Positions 44,860 through 54,918 are shown, counted from the first letter of the stretch. The stretch: DNA of 64,000 bases from Chaetoderma sp. LZ-2023a (GCA_034401795.1 CM067366.1:85543964-85607963), one strand, 5' to 3'. Notes: generated by a model from the letters alone, not told the origin. Numbers and translations: made by a program.

Positions 44860-47439
44860 ATGCCTGTAACACTGCTGCGATTACAATGGCAGTCTTTTTC
44901 CAAATGGGTTCAACAAAATGGACAACATGAAGACCACATTACTCCAACAGAATTGGAGAGTCTGGATGAGAAAATTAAGATGTGCCGAAGCAGCATTGAC
45001 GACTTAGACGCACTGCAAGAAAATTTCAAAGTGGTGTGTATGTACGTGAATAAATTGCAACAGCTGTTCAAATTCTTTAAAGTTGAATCAAGCTCGAAAT
45101 CACACCTGTTCGCATTTTGGAACTCATATATTCATATGGTAGAGCTGCTGCTTGGATTCATAAGAGCTGAGAGAACTGGAGATTGGCAGGCACACCTATC
45201 TGCTACTGCTGCTATGGCGCCATATTTCTACAGCATGGACAGAACCAATTATGCAAGATGGCTGCCAATATATCTTGCGGACATGAAGATGCTTCCAAGT
45301 ACACATCCCCATGTACATGAACAATTCTTGAATGGAAATCATTCCGTAAGTCGCTCAGACCATCCATTCAATCAAGTGTGGACAGATATGGCCTTAGAGC
45401 AATCGATTAATTTGGATTCCAAAAAGCGAGGTGGTATTATTGGAATAACACAAAAGCCAGGAGCTCTGGAGAGGTGGTTTTTAACTAGCCACGAGAGGGC
45501 AGCCATAACAACGGTCACAAAGCAAATGTGTCGGTTACAAGATAGTCACATGTTTGGAGTACATAAGGAAATGGGGACTAATCGAATGAACAGGGATGAA
45601 ACCGATGTGCAGAAGATACTTTCGATGTTCTCATCAGATATAATGACCAATCCCTTTAATATTGCGGAAAACGACGACAGCGAGTGTCTTCCGCTTGTAA
45701 ACATTGCAACTGGCGTGGTATTGCCTAGTGAAATCGCCAAGAGACTTGTTTCCGCCTGTGACATTGGTAAGGAGATTATGGACAATTTTGTTCAGGAGCG
45801 GCTGGACACTAACACGAGAAGCTTTTGGGACACGTTGCCACACTTAAAACTTAAAACATTTGCCAGCCTAGCACAGAAGAAAAAACTCAAAACAAATGAT
45901 GAAAAAATTCACAATGTGAGATCTGACCGCGAACTATTTGGTCGATTAATTATTGCCGCACGGTCCAGAGATGTTGATTTAAAACTAGTGATGACGTATG
46001 AACTGTCTGCTGTTCCACTATCATTGTCACATACGGATGGGACTCTAAGAAAGAATGTGAAAAGTGTTTTGTTAAGTGAACTAGAAAAGGAAGTAAATGT
46101 TGATGGACGGCTTCAACCTGTTGACAAGACAGGCGCATCAGCTTATGTAGTAGATGGCATGGCAATTGTGCAAATGGTTAAAACTGGAGGTACGTCTACA
46201 TTTGGAGAATTGGCTGATAAATACTGGCACATCTTTACAGTTCCACTGAATCAAGAAGACTGCAACAGAGTAGATATAGTTTTTGACAGATATGATAGAC
46301 TGGAATCTCTCAAAGCGGAAGAGCGGCTAAAACGTGGGTCATCAACAGCATTGGAAGTAAAGATTGCTGGAGAAAATACTCCCATTCCAAAGCAATGGGC
46401 CAAGTACATCAGCAATCCAAGCAACAAAAGTAACCTGGTTGCATTTCTCAGCAAGCGGTGGCATGATACTGGTCCAAATATGCTATCTGCCGACAATTGC
46501 GTCATTCTTGCTGGTGGCTTTAACGATGGAATGGATGTTGTTGTCATTTCAGCGAACAATTCGTCGTATTTGGAAGAACTTCGATCAGATCACGAGGAAG
46601 CAGATACGCGTATGATGTTGCACGCGCTACACGCTTCAAAAGACCACATGCGTGTTGTTATACAGTCTCCTGATACAGACGTGGCAGTACTTAGTATATA
46701 TACGTATCGTTCGCTTCACTGTTCTGAACTATGGTTCCGTACGGGAACAAAGGACAAATTGCGATACATACCAATACATACAGTTGCTCAAGTACTGGGC
46801 CCAGCTATCTGTCTGTCTTTGCCTGGGTTTCTTTCTCTTACAGGTTGTGATAGCACTAGTGCATTATTTGGAGTCGCTAAGAGAAAAGCATTCAATCTCT
46901 TAAAGTCATCTGAATGGCATCAGCTTAGCTTAGCCCAACTCGGCGAACATGTTGACTTATCACCGAATACTGCAATTCTATGTGAGAAATTTGTCTGTGA
47001 GTTGTATACCACCAGGGATGTGGGAAAGACAGCGGATGAAACCCGTTATTGGCTCTTTTGTCAAAAGAGACAAAGAAATGAAAATCTTCCACCTACATCG
47101 AATAGTCTAAAGCATCACACCGAAAGGGCCAATTTTCAAGCTCTTGTTTGGAGACGTTCATTGCAAGCTGTTCAGAATCTTCCATCTCCAAATGGACATG
47201 GCTGGAGTATAGTGGATGGTCTACTCAAGCATGTTCTAATGTCAAAGGATCATGCTCCATTTGGATTAATTGAACTCACATCATGTAGATGTCAAAAGTC
47301 TGTCTGCAAAACAACAGATCTATGTCAATGCAAGGATAACAATCTACTCTGCACTGAAGCATGCCTTTGTATGGGAGGTGAAATGTGTGACAATGTTCAG
47401 CATACAATTGTCGAAGATGACTCTGACACGGATGAGTAA
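44860..47439 (+). CDS. transposon protein with FEN1/XPG-like nuclease domain and CXC tail
   Basis: 859 codons, uninterrupted. Residues about 80-230 form a conserved block (HMVELLLGFIRAERTGDW, MDRTNYARWLPIYLADMK, TDMALEQSINLDSKKRGG, PGALERWFLTSHERA) that I cannot assign to a fold. Residues about 425-680 follow the FEN1/XPG plan: VVDGMAIV (D432), VDIVFDRYDRLESLKAEER (D476; compare YVFDG...LK..E..KR of FEN1), HEEADTRMMLHA (E580, D582), SPDTDVAVL (D605, D607) and LTGCDSTSALFGVAKRKAF (D664), the last like the GSDY...GIG.K.A helix-hairpin-helix part. All seven acids needed for two-metal catalysis have a counterpart. Residues about 808-845 hold nine Cys in the tesmin/CXC pattern, a DNA-binding motif. 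Inferred role: DNA cleavage during transposition, in the nucleus. The N-terminal Cys/His cluster of the 666-965 copy is absent, so an upstream exon or a shortened form is possible. Confidence 0.8.
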   Translation: MPVTLLRLQWQSFSKWVQQNGQHEDHITPTELESLDEKIKMCRSSIDDLDALQENFKVVCMYVNKLQQLFKFFKVESSSKSHLFAFWNSYIHMVELLLGFIRAERTGDWQAHLSATAAMAPYFYSMDRTNYARWLPIYLADMKMLPSTHPHVHEQFLNGNHSVSRSDHPFNQVWTDMALEQSINLDSKKRGGIIGITQKPGALERWFLTSHERAAITTVTKQMCRLQDSHMFGVHKEMGTNRMNRDETDVQKILSMFSSDIMTNPFNIAENDDSECLPLVNIATGVVLPSEIAKRLVSACDIGKEIMDNFVQERLDTNTRSFWDTLPHLKLKTFASLAQKKKLKTNDEKIHNVRSDRELFGRLIIAARSRDVDLKLVMTYELSAVPLSLSHTDGTLRKNVKSVLLSELEKEVNVDGRLQPVDKTGASAYVVDGMAIVQMVKTGGTSTFGELADKYWHIFTVPLNQEDCNRVDIVFDRYDRLESLKAEERLKRGSSTALEVKIAGENTPIPKQWAKYISNPSNKSNLVAFLSKRWHDTGPNMLSADNCVILAGGFNDGMDVVVISANNSSYLEELRSDHEEADTRMMLHALHASKDHMRVVIQSPDTDVAVLSIYTYRSLHCSELWFRTGTKDKLRYIPIHTVAQVLGPAICLSLPGFLSLTGCDSTSALFGVAKRKAFNLLKSSEWHQLSLAQLGEHVDLSPNTAILCEKFVCELYTTRDVGKTADETRYWLFCQKRQRNENLPPTSNSLKHHTERANFQALVWRRSLQAVQNLPSPNGHGWSIVDGLLKHVLMSKDHAPFGLIELTSCRCQKSVCKTTDLCQCKDNNLLCTEACLCMGGEMCDNVQHTIVEDDSDTDE

Positions 47440-47789
47440 CATTCTCTCATTTGCTCACATGATAAATATGTCCTGCCAGCTTGTGTAGACATGCACTGCA
47501 TGTCAGTTAAAAGTTTAATTATGAAAAATGTAGAAAACATGGGCATTGTTGTAGCTAAGGTATTGCTAGTCACAAGAAGACCTAAGTGTCCCAATATGTA
47601 CAAAGCAACATACGGGTGTCTTAAACGAGGTTGATTATGTATAAATCTGCGATTTACGATCACTCCTTTCCATTTTGGTTAAGATTGTATTGATATAACA
47701 TGCGCTTAAGTTTGTGAAAAATTTACCATTGTGAAAATTGTTTGAGAGCTACATTCAACACCTATTGTAAATGGGCTTCTCACGGGTTA

Positions 47790-47934
47790 GTGATACCACA
47801 ATTTTCTTGTACAACATGGCTCAGAATATACCCAAGACATCGGTCTAGCATAATATAGAGACAAACCTTCTGAATACTTGGTGTGCTACGAAACCATTCT
47901 TCTAGACCCCTTTTGAAAATTGGCTCCCGGACTA
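47790..47934. repeat. right imperfect terminal inverted repeat
   Basis: Complement of the left repeat, ending GGCTCCCGGACTA. The CAT duplication follows at 47935-47937. Confidence 0.75.
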
Positions 47935-48917
47935 CATAGACGATTGGCTTATCAAGGTGGACACGCCAGCCAGGTTAGGAGTGGATAGTGCTCTAACTCT
48001 GAAATTGCTTTCAGATCTAGGCTTAATGGTCAACAGGGAGAAATCCGAGTTGACGCCGACTCAACACTTCGTTTATTTGGGGATGCGATTCAGTCTCGAT
48101 GAAGGCAGGGTTGACCCATCAGAGCCCAGAGTGGTGTCTCTGTTAGCCATCCTCAGGAGTTTTCGATTTGGAAACCACATTCAGGCGAGGAGGTTTCTTC
48201 AGATGCTGGGCATGGGGCAGGTAATCCTGTAGGCTGCTCTAATGCGAAGACCTATCCAGTTGTATCTGGTGTCTCTGTGGAAGCAGAGAACAGAACCCCC
48301 GTCAAAGCTGGTACCAGTTTTGGAGCCAATAATGTCGCATCTTGTATGGTGGAAGGAGCGTCAGAATCTCCTGGTATGAGTTTCGCTTCACCTACCCCAC
48401 CTCCTGCTGTCCGTGTACATGGATACATCGCTGGAGGTGTGGGGACCTGCCTGGGAGAACACCAGGTTTTGGGCACATGGGCTCTCCAAGACAGTCAGCT
48501 GCATATCAATCTGTTGGAAATGATGGCAGTGAAACTGGAATTGGAAAAGTTTCTTCCAGAAGTCAGGGGCAAGGTGATACTGATATGGCCGGATAATTCG
48601 ACAGTAGTATCGTACATAAATCGCCAAGGCGGGACCAGGTCACTCACACTGTGTATGAAGGTGTGGTACTTGATTCAATGTGCAGGAATTACTCAGTTGC
48701 TTTGAAAGCAGCTCACATTCCTGGGCGATTGAACATTCTGGCGAATGCTTTGTCTCGCAGACAGAGAATTCTGCCAACAGAATGGTCTCTCAACCCTCCA
48801 GTTCTACAAAGGATCTTCGAGCATTGGGGCAAACCAAACGTGGATTTTTTTGGCCACAAAGAAAAATGCTCAAATCATGACTTATGTCTCGCTGATTCCA
48901 GATCCAAATGCCGTTGA
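47935..48917 (+). pseudogene. DIRS reverse transcriptase C-terminal part and RNase H
   Basis: Continues the split RT with DDWLIKVDTPARLGVD, LMVNREKSELTPTQHFVYLG (about 48022-48083) and ARRFLQMLG. RNase H follows in shifted frames: the usual catalytic TDAS..GWG appears as MDTSLEVWG (about 48419-48446) in one frame, INLLEMMAV (the catalytic Glu, about 48506-48532) and WPDNSTVVSYINRQGG (about 48588-48635) in another, and AAHIPGRLNILANALSRR (about 48707-48760) after a further shift. The frames are broken at least three times, so it is inactive. Confidence 0.8.
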
Positions 48918-49016
48918 TACAGACGCTCTGGTGATAAGCTGGAGCTGGATGCACGCTTACGCGTATCAGCCCACCATTCTTCTACAGAAGGTTTTATTGA
49001 AGATCAGGTAGGAGCT

Positions 49017-50180
49017 GTGCCTGGTCCTACTAATAGCGCCATTTTGGTCCAGCAGGGCATGGTTCACAGATCTCCTGGATCTGCTGATGGACAATCCAGT
49101 GCATCTGCCCGAGATTCTGAACGTAATCTCCCAGGCCAATGGCCGCTTCCTATACGAGCAGCCCGAAATTCTCAAATTGACTGCGTGGATGTTATCAAAC
49201 AACGTTCCACGTCGGAAAGCTTTTCTCAACAGGCTGAGAGTTTCACCGCAGCCGCGAGAAGGAGGTCAACCTTCAAGTCATATAATCACAAGGTTAAAAA
49301 ATTTACAGAGTGGTGTGAAGGAAAGGGTATTGATCTCTTTCAATCCACTATTCAGCAAATAGCAGACTTTCTCTGTGAGCTGTTCTTTACAGGAGTGGCC
49401 CCTGTCACAATTGCTGGATACAAGTCAGTTTTGGCATCAGTTATCCTTTGTTTAGCCGACAGGGATCGTCCAGAGGTGGCCCAGTTGAATGTGATGGTGA
49501 AAGGAATGCGCAATCTTCGACCGAAACAACCGGTAGTCATTCCAGCCTGGCAAGCATCTTTGGTGCTTAATGTAACTGGCCAAACACCCTTTAGAACCTT
49601 TGGGTTCGGCTAGTCTAAAGCATCTGACTCTAAAGGCGGTTTTTCTATTGGCAGCTTCCTCAGCAAGAAGGCGCAGTGAGATCCATGTACTTTCAGCAGA
49701 GAGGGACCGATTTATTGTCTCCCGAGAGGGTCTGCCATTGCTGCCAAGAGCAGAGTTTATGTCAAAGAATCAATCTTTGAAAAAACCCGGAAAACTGATC
49801 ATTATACCAAAGCTAACAAGGTTTGATTGTGATGCCAGAGCCTTGTGTCCAGTCCATGCTTTGACTAAGTACAAAAAACGGACAGACTCTCTATGGTCAA
49901 ATGATAGACATCTGTGGATCTGCCATAAGAAGCCATATGGCGCCGCATCCATGGATACTATCTCTCGTTGGGTGGTCGAATGCATTCAGACAACCAACGA
50001 GATTGCGACTGGGCACCAGGTGCAATGTGCTAGGGCTCACGATGTTAGAGGAATAGCCGCCTCGACCGCATATTCAATGGTGTCCCATTAGAGGACATCA
50101 TGGCCGTTGCACAATGGCACTGTGAGTCCTCTTTCACGGATTACTATATGAGGGACATGTTAGACTTCGCCAATCTTTGA
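49017..50180 (+). pseudogene. DIRS tyrosine recombinase, frameshifted
   Basis: The N-terminal core-binding part STFKSYNHKVKKFTEWCEGK (about 49269-49328) and APVTIAGYKSVLASV are followed, after a frameshift near 49605, by the catalytic domain: AASSARRRSEIHVLS (first Arg, about 49651-49695), HDVRGIAAS (His and second Arg, 50038-50064), then after a further shift at about 50087 AQWHCESSFTDYYMRDM with the Trp/His and nucleophilic Tyr, ending at 50180. All signature residues survive although the frame does not. In DIRS elements this enzyme integrates the circular cDNA. Confidence 0.85.
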
Positions 50181-50340
50181 AACGATAGTCTAGGGGCCGC
50201 ACTGCTCATCTCCTTTTGATAACCTTGAAAAGCAAAAGTAGTAAGAACAGACATGGTCAAGCGAGAGGAATTCAACCGTATGGGACACGTATGGGTGGTG
50301 GTGGTGGTGGCGGCGGCGGCGTCGGTGATGGTGGTGTGCC
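50181..50340. other. non-coding with short GGT/GGC run
   Basis: Probable remainder of the DIRS 3' region. A (GGT)n(GGC)n tract at 50290-50335 makes a Gly-rich open frame without meaning. Confidence 0.4.
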
Positions 50341-51310
50341 CTATTCTAGGGATAGGTATCGACCTCAGTACGAATCCCGATTCTCAATTCTACACTACTG
50401 GGATTTAGTAGGGTTTTAGTAGGGTACACCACCCTTAAATTTTAAAAATGCTACTCCATTAACCCTTTAACACTCATATCAGCCCAAAACTACTTCTGCA
50501 GTGGCCTTAAGAAATGTCCATTTACGGACCATGAGAAGACTATTTTTGAAAATTCACCACTGGAATATCTGGCACAATGACCGAGCCAGTCATTCTAGTG
50601 TTAAATTTCCAAAGATGGTTTTCTCTCGGTCTGCAAATTGACATTTTCTGTGAGAAAATTTAAATTTTCTTGAACAAATTCGCGCGTTAAAGGGTTAATA
50701 ATACATCAAACTTGATCAAACTTGAGAGAGGTATTCTAGGGGCAAGGGTAACATAATTACGAATCCAGTAGATTTTTAAATCACTCCTCGATAAAACCTG
50801 AGAGAGATATTCTATGGGTAACTCTTGACACCAGGTCGCAGCACCATTTTCAATTCACTACCCAGATGGGTTTTCGAAGGGTAACCACCCTTAAATATTA
50901 AAATCATTCCTACTCTATTACTGACTAACGGATCTCGATAATTCTTGAAAGGGATATATCCTCGGTAACTCCGGACTTATTACGGAGCCTGATTTTGAAT
51001 TGACTGTTCTGTTGTATTTTAGAAGGATAGCCCATCGTTAAATTTTAAAATCGCTACTCCTTCATTATAGATGAATAGATGTTGATAAAACTTAAGAATG
51101 GTTTTCTACTGCTAGCTCTCGACATCATTAGGGATCCCAATTTTCTCTTCACTGCCCTGATGGGTTTTAGAAGGGTGGCCCAGCTTTCGATTACTTACCA
51201 ACAGATCTTGATAAAACAGGAGGGTGGGTATTCTACATGTAACTATTTACCTCATGATAGAGCCGATTTTCGATTCACCTCATGATGGGGTTTAGAGGGG
51301 CGCCCGCTCA
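50341..51310 (+). repeat. diverged tandem satellite of about 150-190 bp
   Basis: About five monomers share a run of phrases: AATCCCGATTCTCAATTC-like, TGGGTTTTAGAAGGGT, ACCACCCTTAAATTTTAAAA, CTACTCC.TTA, TTGATAAAACTTGAGAG and GGTATTCTA. The first monomer is interrupted by the MITE at 50463-50694. No coding potential. Confidence 0.75.
50459..50698. mobile_element. palindromic MITE, CCCTTTAAC family, complete copy
   Basis: The element at 50463-50694 starts CCCTTTAACACTCATATC and ends GCGCGTTAAAGGG, flanked by TTAA at 50459-50462 and 50695-50698. The centre is a foldback around GACCGAGCCAGTCATT. It inserted into a satellite monomer. Diverged copies are at 37020 and 38760. Confidence 0.8.
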
Positions 51311-51800
51311 GACAGCTTGTAGTAGGCCCACATGATGCTGTTTTCCTGGAATAAAGGCTACTTCGTTCAGGTAACTCATGGGCGTGTACCATGGTACTAC
51401 CCTTGATATTTCTCCTTCCCAGTATAGCTGAATAGCTTTCTTATTCAAGAACTTCCACTTCCGGCTCCGTCTAGGATCACTTATAGCCTATATACTTCAG
51501 GATCCTCTTTTTTAGCTCTATAAATCAGTTGTTATTATCAACAGGCTTTACAGGCGGTTGTCGCCTCACTATTTTCTTTTCCAGCGATGATTCTGGCAAA
51601 TTGCAGAATTAGTGAGCATGAGTGACTTATGGTGTACCTGCGCTTTAACTCGGAGAATAACCATTAAAATTATATATTGCTGGATCAGCAGTATTCTTTT
51701 CTAACAACAGAAGTTACTTCAGAAATCGCTTTTGGAGCAACTTCTGTCATTACCAACGAGCACTGTCGATTAGCTGTGTGATATTAGTTTGCTATTTTGG
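51311..51800. other. non-coding, nothing recognised
   Basis: No repeat or open frame of note. Confidence 0.4.
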
Positions 51801-51854
51801 AATTATGCCTATTTACTTCATGCGTATGCAATGCATACAGATTTGATGTAGACC

Positions 51855-52200
51855 TACTAGGCCACGCCTATCTGTTAGTCTTACCCAAACGTGCGGTGCT
51901 TGGACTGCAGGTACAATGAGCAGTTGCCTTTGTCCTCTCAAGAAGGCATAATGATATATCTTCAAGACTGAACAGTAAAGGTAACTGCCCACTGCAGTCA
52001 TGTGGATCTTATTCTTTCTTAAATCAGACTATATCCAATGCAATCTATGCAATGCAACCTAATTTAATGTAGTTCATTTGCTTATCTGTTAGTCTTACCT
52101 AGGTGTGTAAGGCTTGTATTGCAGGTGCAGTGAGCAGCTGGATTTATGCTTCAGTCTTGAGGATGTATCATTATGACTTCCCTAATGGACACTACCGTGG
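51855..52200 (+). repeat. two-copy duplication with one half inverted
   Basis: CTATCTGTTAGTCTTACCCA and CTGCAGGTACAATGAGCAG (51865-51925) recur directly at 52083-52140. The following block AGGCATAATGATATATCTTC AAGACTGAA (51944-51972) recurs at 52150-52180, but as its reverse complement TTCAGTCTTGAGGATGTATC ATTATGAC. Confidence 0.65.
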
Positions 52201-52427
52201 GGATCTTGTTCTGACAAGTACTTGCCTTTTCAAGATCAGACTGTATCCGATGGTCATTTATAATCAATGTCATTATGGCGTTAGGACATAGCCATTGATC
52301 GTACCTTTAGCGAAATTTTTCTTGTTTTGATAGGTATAGTTGGTATTGGGGAAAATCAAAATTTTCGCCAATATATCGATGGGTTACGATAGTGTTTATG
52401 TCGATAGTCTTTATGTCGGTCTGTTGA

Positions 52428-52482
52428 TAGGTCGGTCGGTCGGTTGGTCGGTCGGTCAGTTGGTCGGTCAGTCGGACCGTAT
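52428..52482. repeat. GGTC tetranucleotide microsatellite
   Basis: GGTCGGTCGGTCGGTTGGTC and variants. Confidence 0.9.
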
Positions 52483-52529
52483 CCAATGACGGTTACCTAT
52501 ATATCTATCGGCATGGTTTCACCCTATTG

Positions 52530-53430
52530 GGAGTAAACCTGGACACATGCTTCCTTATAATGATACCGAGGTCATGAGGTCAAAGTTCAAGGTGACTGTG
52601 AACTCGGTATAAAACTCTACCTTTTACGGTTACGATTTGCGCTTAGCTCAACTTATCCTCTTATATCTCGGTAGGATTTCACTATTGGGACTAAACTTAG
52701 CCACCGGCTTCCTCCTATAAATGGCATGGAACACAATGATATCGGGGTCATGAGGCCAAAGTTTAAGGTCACTGTGAACTTGGTAATAAACTCTATTTTT
52801 TTGCTGTTATATTTTGCACTTAACGCAACATAGCGTCTATTATATCGTCATGGTTTCAGCCTATTGGGACGAAACTTGGCCACATGATTACATATATCAA
52901 CCGGATGGAACACGAATCGAACGCAATGATATTGGGGTCAAAGGTCAAGGCCACGAGAACCTACGTATAATACTCTATAGTTTCCGTTTAAGTATTTCGT
53001 TTTGTTCAATATATCGTCTTATATCTAAGGATTGGTTCAGCCTATTATGAACTTGGACACATGGTTTGCATATATCAACCTGATGCAGCACTGTGACCTT
53101 AATATAAACCTTTCTTTTCGGTTAAAATTTTGGTTTAGCTCAACATATTGCCTTATGTCTCAGGAGTGGTTCACCATATTTGAATTTAACTTGGTCACGT
53201 GTTTATCTATATGAAGTACAATTATATTGAGATCAAGGTGATTGTAATATTTGTATAAAATACAGATGTTAACAGTTTGGTTCGGCTTAGCTGGTCTGGT
53301 CTTTACTTTAGCATTGGCCAAATTATTGGAAATAAGCATAGGCATATAGTATACCTCAACCAGGAGGAGCAGCACAGACATTCAGACATTTGAGGTCAAG
53401 ATCATTGTGATCTTGATGCAACGCTAGATT
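52530..53430 (+). repeat. second array of the GGTCAAGG satellite
   Basis: About five degenerate monomers of about 170-190 bp share the order TTTTGCGCTTAGCTCAAC, TCTCGGTAGGATTTCACTAT, GGGACTAAACTTGGCCAC, ATGAGGTCAAAGTTCAAGG and TGACTGTGAAC. They correspond phrase by phrase to the monomers at 34390-35060, but here the palindromes are degenerate. Confidence 0.7.
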
Positions 53431-53495
53431 TGCATTTGGAAATGCAAATTGCCAAGATTTTTGTCAATATTCCGTCAGTGTAGCACTGAGGTCTT

Positions 53496-53705
53496 GTTTG
53501 TTTTGTTTACGTCTCACTGCCAATATGCATTACAATCCATGCATGGTTTGTTTTGTTTACGTCTCACTGCCAATATGCATTACAATCCATGCATGGTTTG
53601 TTTTGTTTACGTCTCACTGCCAATATGCATTACAATCCATGCATGGTTTGTTTTGTTTACGTCTCACTGCCAATATGCATTACAATCCATGCATGGTTTG
53701 TTTTG
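53496..53705 (+). repeat. 50-bp tandem repeat, 4.2 copies
   Basis: Units start at 53496, 53546, 53596 and 53646 with GTTTGTTTTGTTTACGTCTC and end TCCATGCATG. They are identical by eye. Because 50 is not a multiple of three, the three overlapping open frames repeat every 150 bp and are artefacts. A 23-bp tandem duplication (TTCTTATTAAAGCGATGACA) follows at 53757-53800. Confidence 0.95.
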
Positions 53706-53869
53706 GCATTCCACACTATCCATTCCTTGGAGGCCAGACATTGCACGCTTTGGCGTTCTTATTAAAGCGATGACAACGTTCTTATTAAAGCGATGACAAT
53801 GTGCAGAATATTGTATATTTTAGATGTCATATGATTGTGTTTATACTCGTTAACATGGTACTTAATTCA

Positions 53870-54209
53870 CCTTTCCAGTTTATCCATCCATCATATGACG
53901 TCATAATCAACTAAGTGACGTGTATACTGACGTTATAATCATGACATCATGAATGAGCTGAAATAGTCCATCTTGAAATAGTCCATCTTTAGCGCTTAAT
54001 AGTCCGACACGTTGTAGAATTTGCATGTCTGCTATTTAACAAACATGCTGATAGGCAGCAACACCACCCAGTCGAATTAGTTTCAAAATATTCAACAGCT
54101 TACCTGCATAGTTTCCTGGAAAGTGATAGAGTTCAGCGATCGGTCGATCCCAACACGAGCGTGGTGTGGGTGGAGCTTAGCTAGTGATGGGCGGGGCATA
54201 GCTAAAACC
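53870..54209 (+). mobile_element. CRE-rich MITE copy Q, half of the centre deleted
   Basis: Starts CCTTTCCAGTTTATCCATCC, has ATATGACGTCATAATCAACT in the arm, jumps to the right half of the central palindrome (GGCAGCAACACCACCCAGTC) and ends GGGCGGGGCATAGCTAAAAC. Confidence 0.85.
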
Positions 54210-54918
54210 TTGTATTACATTGGCTCAGTTTACATTTTATGTCAGTACAGGTGTAAACCGTTTGTTTGCGACTGTCACACGCTGTAAACACTGCATATTG
54301 GGTTGGGGCGGAGCATTTAAATATATATATTTGTGAAAATAATGGATATATTTTTTTATTAACTATGAGAAAGAATTCCTGATAATTGTAACGCACATAC
54401 AACAAATGTTCAATTCCTTTTGATTTAAATTACCATTGGTTTATTGTTTGTAATGGTCTTCATTAGGTGTATGCGTGCGTGCGTGCGAGCCTGCGTGCGT
54501 GCGTGCGTGTGGGTAGCGAGGACATAACATCTCCGAGCATAACAGTCAGAGAAACGGTTATGCAAATAGGTACTGAAAGATATTTAAAAACACCCAAAAA
54601 TACTGCATGCCACTGTGCCGCCGCTGGGCCAATACCGGGCCAATGCATCCCGCTATTGGCCCAGTAGCCGGCCAGTAACCTGCGTTATCATGCATTTCAA
54701 TATATCTATGATGTTTAGCGGACGCATTTGTGTGCTTAATAAAGTTGTCGCGTAATCAGATTTTTTATTCCATTTTAAAACATATCTATTACATTACTAT
54801 GTCATACTTGACTCGTAATTCTTTACTCATATTCGTTCGCAGATCTCGTCATCGTAGTGACCTAAACTTCTGTCTGAACAAACTGTACCACAGACGATCC
54901 TATCCCCCAGACGCCGCC
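54210..54918 (+). promoter_or_regulatory. upstream region of the glycosyltransferase gene
   Basis: Contains a GTGC microsatellite (54468-54512) and a GC-rich segment at 54610-54672 with GGGCCAATACCGGGCCAATG and an inverted ATTGGCCCAGTAG, i.e. CCAAT-type boxes on both strands. No TATA box is obvious at a sensible distance. The promoter call is weak; the inverted GGGCCAAT motifs could equally be a repeat. Confidence 0.3.

Larger units (their letters stand above)
44323..47934 (+). mobile_element. Academ-like DNA transposon with intact ORF, nested in DIRS
   Basis: Ends are TAGTCCATGAGCT and, inverted, TAGTCCGGGAGCC. Inside them CGTAGCACACCCAGTATTC is mirrored by CGTAGCACACCAAGTATTC, and about 130 bp in TTGTACAAACAAATTGTGG is mirrored by TTGTACAAGAAAATTGTGG, so the imperfect inverted repeats span about 140-150 bp. 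It is flanked by CAT on both sides. It carries one long open frame (44860-47439). A 3-bp duplication, TAG...CTA termini and an XPG-like protein fit the Academ superfamily as I remember it; a distinct unnamed group is possible. Confidence 0.85.
41781..50180 (+). mobile_element. DIRS-type retrotransposon, decayed, split by a DNA transposon
   Basis: The order is gag-like ORF, RT, RNase H, tyrosine recombinase, the arrangement of DIRS-order elements. All reading frames carry stops or frameshifts. The 3612-bp insertion at 44323-47934 and its 3-bp duplication split the RT. Without it the element is about 4.8 kb. Split direct or inverted terminal repeats, expected for DIRS, were not found by eye, so both limits are set by coding sequence only. 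Confidence 0.8.

Noticed and set aside
53498-53796. Protein with MHYNPCMVCF repeats
   Set aside because: Three overlapping frames over a 50-bp tandem repeat give equivalent repeats. No evidence of a gene.
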